A DNA stretch of 64,000 bases from Sphingopyxis macrogoltabida (GTDB lineage: Bacteria; Pseudomonadota; Alphaproteobacteria; Sphingomonadales; Sphingomonadaceae): assembly GCF_001307295.1 (NCBI RefSeq), contig NZ_CP012700.1:1429001-1493000 (forward strand). Reading direction: 5' to 3'. Below, piece by piece: positions 60,555 through 64,000 of this stretch; position 1 is the stretch's first letter, and each line of letters opens with the position of its first letter. Position numbers and translations under genes: made by a program. The notes below the pieces were generated by a model that had not been told where the DNA came from, searched no databases, and worked only from the letters and a program-made list of their open reading frames with translations.

Positions 60555-62303
60555 CTACGGCTTTATTTCGCCTTGCGTGGGAAGAGAGGCTGCCATTGGA
60601 CCAAGCGGATCGTTGGTGGCTACAAGATACGGAAGAACGATACCAGGCTCGGCACTGGGAGACTGTCCAAGCCGCGCCCTCCGATGGGCTTCTTTCAATA
60701 GATCGCTTTGCGCGGAAAAGTAGCCGATACGTGCATACGCTCCTTTCAAACCGCCAAGGCGATTCCGGAAAAACGAGCTCGAAGGAACGGTCGGGTCAGA
60801 ATCAATCAGTTGCAAGGACAAGTAGCCGTGCTTGATCAACAGGCGCCTCAGTGCTGCGTCCAGTTCCTCATTTCGGATCCGGCTTCCTTGCGCCGTGCGC
60901 ATTATGGGGATGAGCCGAATTTTTTTCCTATGCTCGTATTGTTCGCGCTGCCTCGATAATGCCGTCTGCTGCCGCGCAGAAAGCGGTCCCACCGGCAAGC
61001 CAGCGACAATCATCGCATTGAGCAATCCACCAAATCGATATGAGAATAAAGATCGGCTTGGGGAAGTGGGATCAGCGGAGATTAAGCCGCCGTCGACATA
61101 CCCCTTCTCGAGGTAGATTCGCCGAATTACGTCGAGGAGCATTTCTTCCGTCCATTGGAAGCGCAGGCTGTTGCGGTCGTTGTGAGATGGCTCATCAAAG
61201 CCAATCAAGAGATAGGCTGCCGACATGCTCCCAAATCGTCGAACGTAGGTGCAAGGATATGGCAAATACGGCGAGTTTTTGATGAGAAAGGTTGAGAGGG
61301 TGCCTTTTTCGGCCAACAGTTGCCTTAGCCCTTCCAGCAGTTCCTCGTTGGTATAGGAGTTAGGCGCGAGCTTCGCGAGCCTGGCAGCGGCATCAGAAAA
61401 TAGCTTTTTCGATATGATGGGTTTCAGAACATCGACCTGCGCCCAGTCCTGCACAGGCGCGGGATGAGGGGCACCGACATTGCTATATTTCCGGCCAAAT
61501 ATGTACGTTCCGATGTAAAGTTCGTTCCTGAGCACGTAACGAACCGCGGGGGCCCGCCATTCGGCACCATGCACTTGCGTGTGGCCTTGTGAGTTGAGCC
61601 ACCGCGCGATCTCGGCAAGGCTCTTCTGATCTTCGACGAACATCCGAAAAATTCGCCGGACGGCAGCGATTTCCTCAGCTGGCCCCCATATGAGAACGAC
61701 CCTGTCCGTTGTAAGTGCCTTTCGTTGTCCTCGTTCTAAAACCAAACGCGGGTTGCCATGCTCATCAACAACTTGCCTGCGGGTGCCGAAGGGGTTCATC
61801 CCGCCCTGCTTGAATCCCAATCGGGCCTGCTGACGTTGGGCACGGGAGACTTTCGTCGATAGCTCGCGACTATATTCGGCTGCCATGACGCGCTTCATGT
61901 GTTTCACGATCGACGCCATCGTGCCGCCTTCGTTCTCGAACGGCTCGTTGCAGTAATGCACAGGAACGCCCGCCTCGCGGCACATGTATTCGTAGTGCGC
62001 AGCTTGGTCGGTATCTTGGAATCGTCCCCACCTGCTTACGTCTAGGACCAGGATCGCTTTGTAAGGCATCGCTCCAGAAAGCACGTCGCTCAAAAGGCGT
62101 TTCAGGGCGGGTCGACCACTGAGCGTCAGGCCGCTTTTGCCAGAATCGAGGTAGGTTTCGACAACTTCGAAACCCCGAAGTGACGCATATGTCGCTATTG
62201 CTGACTGCTGATTGTCGGGAGAGTAGCGCTGATGCTCTGTCGACATTCTGATATATTGTGCCGCCCGCACCGGATCGGTGACGGGCTTGATAATTTTTCT
62301 CAC
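60555..62303 (-). CDS. Large serine recombinase with three C-terminal repeats
   Basis: A 582-residue serine integrase/invertase. The catalytic domain has YIRMSTEHQ with Ser 21, LDVSRWGRFQDTDQ and MKRVMAAEYSREL; a recombinase domain follows (about 165-300). The C-terminus is unusual: three related blocks of about 50 residues (319-369, 386-436, 479-529), each with a basic helix, a GYxxxxLI segment and a RFGG..AY..IG ending. GTG 62303 is the start. It would insert, excise or invert DNA; target unknown. Confidence 0.88.
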   Translation of the reverse strand: MRKIIKPVTDPVRAAQYIRMSTEHQRYSPDNQQSAIATYASLRGFEVVETYLDSGKSGLTLSGRPALKRLLSDVLSGAMPYKAILVLDVSRWGRFQDTDQAAHYEYMCREAGVPVHYCNEPFENEGGTMASIVKHMKRVMAAEYSRELSTKVSRAQRQQARLGFKQGGMNPFGTRRQVVDEHGNPRLVLERGQRKALTTDRVVLIWGPAEEIAAVRRIFRMFVEDQKSLAEIARWLNSQGHTQVHGAEWRAPAVRYVLRNELYIGTYIFGRKYSNVGAPHPAPVQDWAQVDVLKPIISKKLFSDAAARLAKLAPNSYTNEELLEGLRQLLAEKGTLSTFLIKNSPYLPYPCTYVRRFGSMSAAYLLIGFDEPSHNDRNSLRFQWTEEMLLDVIRRIYLEKGYVDGGLISADPTSPSRSLFSYRFGGLLNAMIVAGLPVGPLSARQQTALSRQREQYEHRKKIRLIPIMRTAQGSRIRNEELDAALRRLLIKHGYLSLQLIDSDPTVPSSSFFRNRLGGLKGAYARIGYFSAQSDLLKEAHRRARLGQSPSAEPGIVLPYLVATNDPLGPMAASLPTQGEIKP

Positions 62304-62377
62304 GCGTTTTCCTTGTTTCCGGCCGCATCGAGTCGCCCGGATCTAAATATGGGGTTCTGGCTATCGGTTTCCGATGA

Positions 62378-63241
62378 TCAGGCTTTCGTCAGCCTGGCGC
62401 ACGACGGCCCGACAAGATTCCAGATTTGATGCACGACGGCATCGAGCTGGACGCGCGCAAGGTCGATGCTGCCGGCATAGGCGGCCCATTGGCGTTGCTT
62501 GTCGCGATCCTCGAAGAAGCTGTTTGAAAGTCCGGGAGGCGGCTCCGTTGGGACTTTGGTGCCACGCCGCTCGAACGTCGCCGCTATCGCCGCGTCGAGA
62601 TCGTCAGCTGTGATCGGGCAGGAACGCGGAAGTGCCCAAAGGTCGTAATAGTCTTTCATCCGGCTGTTGGCGATGCCGAGCGCCACCATCGCTTGGAACT
62701 TCTCGGCAATCACCGTAGCTGGCGGATAAACGCGAATCTCGGGATCGGGAAAGTCGAGCAAGGTCGGATAGGCGACCGGATCGGCTGGCCTCGCAATCAC
62801 GTCGCCAAAGCCGAGATCGATCGTCACCGGAATCCGAGTTCGCTCGAGATGTGCGATCGTTGAAAGGCGCATGCCGCCATATTCGGCCTCCTCGCGGATC
62901 GGTCTGGCGGTCAGGCGTTCGATGTCGAACATCAGTCCGTCGTCCGCCTCTACTGCCATAATTCCACCGAAATCGGCAATCAACCGGGCTGCGCTCGCGT
63001 CTCCGAACGCTAGAAAGTCCATATCGCGCGTGACACGGTTGCTGTCTTCCAGCCACAAGGTCACGAGCAGACCGCCCTTGAGAATGAAATCGTCGCGCTG
63101 TGGAGAAATCGAGAGCCGGTAGAGCAGGCGTTCGAGCGCGAAGCGCACGAGCAGCACGTCGAAGGGCTGGCCTTCCGCGCGCGCGAGCGCGAGCAGGCGC
63201 GCTTTGGCGGAGGCAGCGATGTTCGCCGGTGTCTCAGCCAT
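62378..63241 (-). CDS. AbiEii/AbiGii-type nucleotidyltransferase toxin
   Basis: A 287-residue protein of the type IV AbiE toxin family. The nucleotidyltransferase core FILKGGLLVTLW then TRDMDFLAFGD gives the GG and DxD metal motifs, with a downstream MKDYYDLWALPR typical of the family. It overlaps the antitoxin gene by 8 bp. It likely halts growth in infected or plasmid-lost cells. Confidence 0.9.
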   Translation of the reverse strand: MAETPANIAASAKARLLALARAEGQPFDVLLVRFALERLLYRLSISPQRDDFILKGGLLVTLWLEDSNRVTRDMDFLAFGDASAARLIADFGGIMAVEADDGLMFDIERLTARPIREEAEYGGMRLSTIAHLERTRIPVTIDLGFGDVIARPADPVAYPTLLDFPDPEIRVYPPATVIAEKFQAMVALGIANSRMKDYYDLWALPRSCPITADDLDAAIAATFERRGTKVPTEPPPGLSNSFFEDRDKQRQWAAYAGSIDLARVQLDAVVHQIWNLVGPSCARLTKA

Positions 63242-63851
63242 GCGCGGTCAGTGCCTCCAGATAGGGCTTCATCACCTTCCATGCACCACCGGCAACGGCT
63301 GCCTCCGCGATTTCGCTCGGCGTCGTCTTGCGTTGATCGAGCGCCGATCGCAGTCCTTCGATCGCGACCGAGCGGTCGGCGAGCCGAGCATTACGGAAGA
63401 GATCCGCGAGCGTCTTGGGAATCGAGTAGATGGGCACCTCGACGCCCGAAATTTCGTGGTATGCGACGCCTTGCTTCAGATATTTGTCTGCGAACCTGAC
63501 GATCTTCAGCGGGGGATGGGTCGAGGTCGGCGCCCAGTCCGATGTGCCGATCGCTACCCAGACGCGCCGCGGCATCTGGTCGGTCAGGCCATGATAGGCG
63601 AGGGCGGAAACCATCGCGATCACGCCTTTCGGTATGCGCTTGGCGACTTCGGCAAGGTTTTGGTCAGCGTTGATGTCCGCATCGGCACCTTGATAGAGCC
63701 CGCGCGCGATCCGGTCGATATCGCCCTCGTCGACCGCGCGCGCGATCGTCTCTGCCGCGATCCCGGCTGCGCGCAGTTCGCGCGCGCGCAGGATTGGCCG
63801 CTTCTCGAATAGCGATTTGAGCTTATCCCGTTGGGACGTGATGAGCGCCAT
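63234..63851 (-). CDS. AbiEi-type antitoxin / transcriptional regulator
   Basis: A 205-residue protein with an N-terminal winged helix (LKSLFEKRPILRARELRAAGIAAETIARAVDEGDIDRIARGLY) and an AbiEi C-terminal part. In known systems AbiEi opposes the toxin and represses its own promoter by binding inverted repeats; nested palindromes are present right at its start. ATG 63851. Confidence 0.9.
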   Translation of the reverse strand: MALITSQRDKLKSLFEKRPILRARELRAAGIAAETIARAVDEGDIDRIARGLYQGADADINADQNLAEVAKRIPKGVIAMVSALAYHGLTDQMPRRVWVAIGTSDWAPTSTHPPLKIVRFADKYLKQGVAYHEISGVEVPIYSIPKTLADLFRNARLADRSVAIEGLRSALDQRKTTPSEIAEAAVAGGAWKVMKPYLEALTAHG

Positions 63852-63899
63852 GTGACAAATCCTCTAACTCATATGAGTTCTATCAGAGCTTTTGTCACA
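63851..63899 (-). promoter_or_regulatory. Operator/promoter of the AbiE pair with nested palindromes
   Basis: A perfect 14-bp palindrome AACTCATATGAGTT (63866-63879) sits inside a wider inverted repeat TGTGACAAA (63851-63859) / TTTGTCACA (63891-63899). The inner site would overlap the promoter. This is the expected autoregulatory arrangement for an AbiEi repressor. Confidence 0.75.
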
Positions 63900-64000
63900 A
63901 GTCATTAACCGCATGACTGCGAATTTATCGCGACGAACGTGACCCCGTGACGCCCGAGTCAGCGCGTCCGCCCCTCGCGTGTCAATGCCTGATCCTGCGT

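Larger units (their letters stand above)
38278..64000 (+). mobile_element. Integrated mobilisable island (left end at a tRNA-Leu; right end beyond window)
   Basis: Begins at the break in the tRNA-Leu gene and carries a tyrosine integrase, a second tRNA-Leu, a defence operon, the TcmP/DUF5131 pair, DUF3768, a ParB-like protein, SSB, MobC, a relaxase, a serine recombinase and an AbiE-type pair. The sequence becomes less extreme in GC and codon use from about 38300 and especially 40180-47300. No type IV secretion genes and no right attachment site were found, so it is either mobilisable only or truncated by the window. It may be several stacked elements. Confidence 0.8.

Noticed and set aside
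63900..64000. Right attachment site or tRNA 3' half at the window end
   Set aside because: No sequence matching a tRNA-Leu 3' half or the ACTCAAAAT core was found there.

Overview
The window reads as chromosome of a GC-rich alphaproteobacterium, most likely a sphingomonad (Sphingopyxis-like). This is inferred from gene content (UPF0262, DUF2849, DUF934-linked sulfite reductase, coniferyl aldehyde dehydrogenase, RcnB, an EcfG-type promoter), from the frequent intergenic palindromes of the GTCATCCC and GTCATTGCGA types, and from the codon bias. No rRNA is present.

Positions 1-38200 are ordinary core genome. On the minus strand, 1-6962 is a nitrate assimilation block: nasT and nasS, then a leader with a sigma-54-like promoter, an ANTAR-type RNA hairpin and an intrinsic terminator, then narK, an outer-membrane porin and nirB, which runs off the left edge. 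Next come a DUF1328 stress gene with an EcfG-like promoter, an EF-hand protein, an OmpR/EnvZ-type two-component pair, a CocE-like hydrolase, a thioesterase, a saccharopine-dehydrogenase-like reductase, DoxX, a GH5 glycosidase, dcd, cdd, a GH25 lysozyme, UPF0262 and dnaB. A coupled sulfur/siroheme operon (cobA, DUF2849, cysI, DUF934, cysH) follows, then astD, a hydrolase and glycosyltransferase pair, a nitronate monooxygenase, a 2-hydroxyacid dehydrogenase, small envelope proteins, a thiolase, a coniferyl aldehyde dehydrogenase and an AI-2E family permease. Two small GIY-YIG genes (21386-21676 and 31034-31336) are each boxed by intergenic palindromes.

From 38238 to the right edge the sequence is mobile. 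A tRNA-Leu(CAA) gene is cut in its anticodon loop, a tyrosine integrase follows at once, and an intact but different tRNA-Leu(CAA) lies just past it. Then comes a six-gene, tightly coupled operon (40180-51666): SNF2 helicase, a 61-residue protein, a Rad50/SMC-like ATPase with a CPLC zinc-hook motif, a PD-(D/E)XK plus AIPR protein, and a type III restriction-modification Mod and Res. I cannot match this whole set to a named defence system; it is the best candidate here for an undescribed one. Facing it is a TcmP / three-Cys DUF5131 pair.

The rest (54605-63851) is mobilisation and maintenance: DUF3768, a ParB-like protein, a broken DUF1289 gene, SSB, a candidate MOBP nic site, MobC, a VirD2-like relaxase, a large serine recombinase with three C-terminal repeats, and an AbiE-type toxin-antitoxin pair with nested operator palindromes. 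The candidate nic site would send the SSB and ParB genes into a recipient first, on the strand that is their transcription template, as in plasmid leading regions. No type IV secretion genes are in the window, so the element looks mobilisable or is only partly seen. Its right end is not visible.
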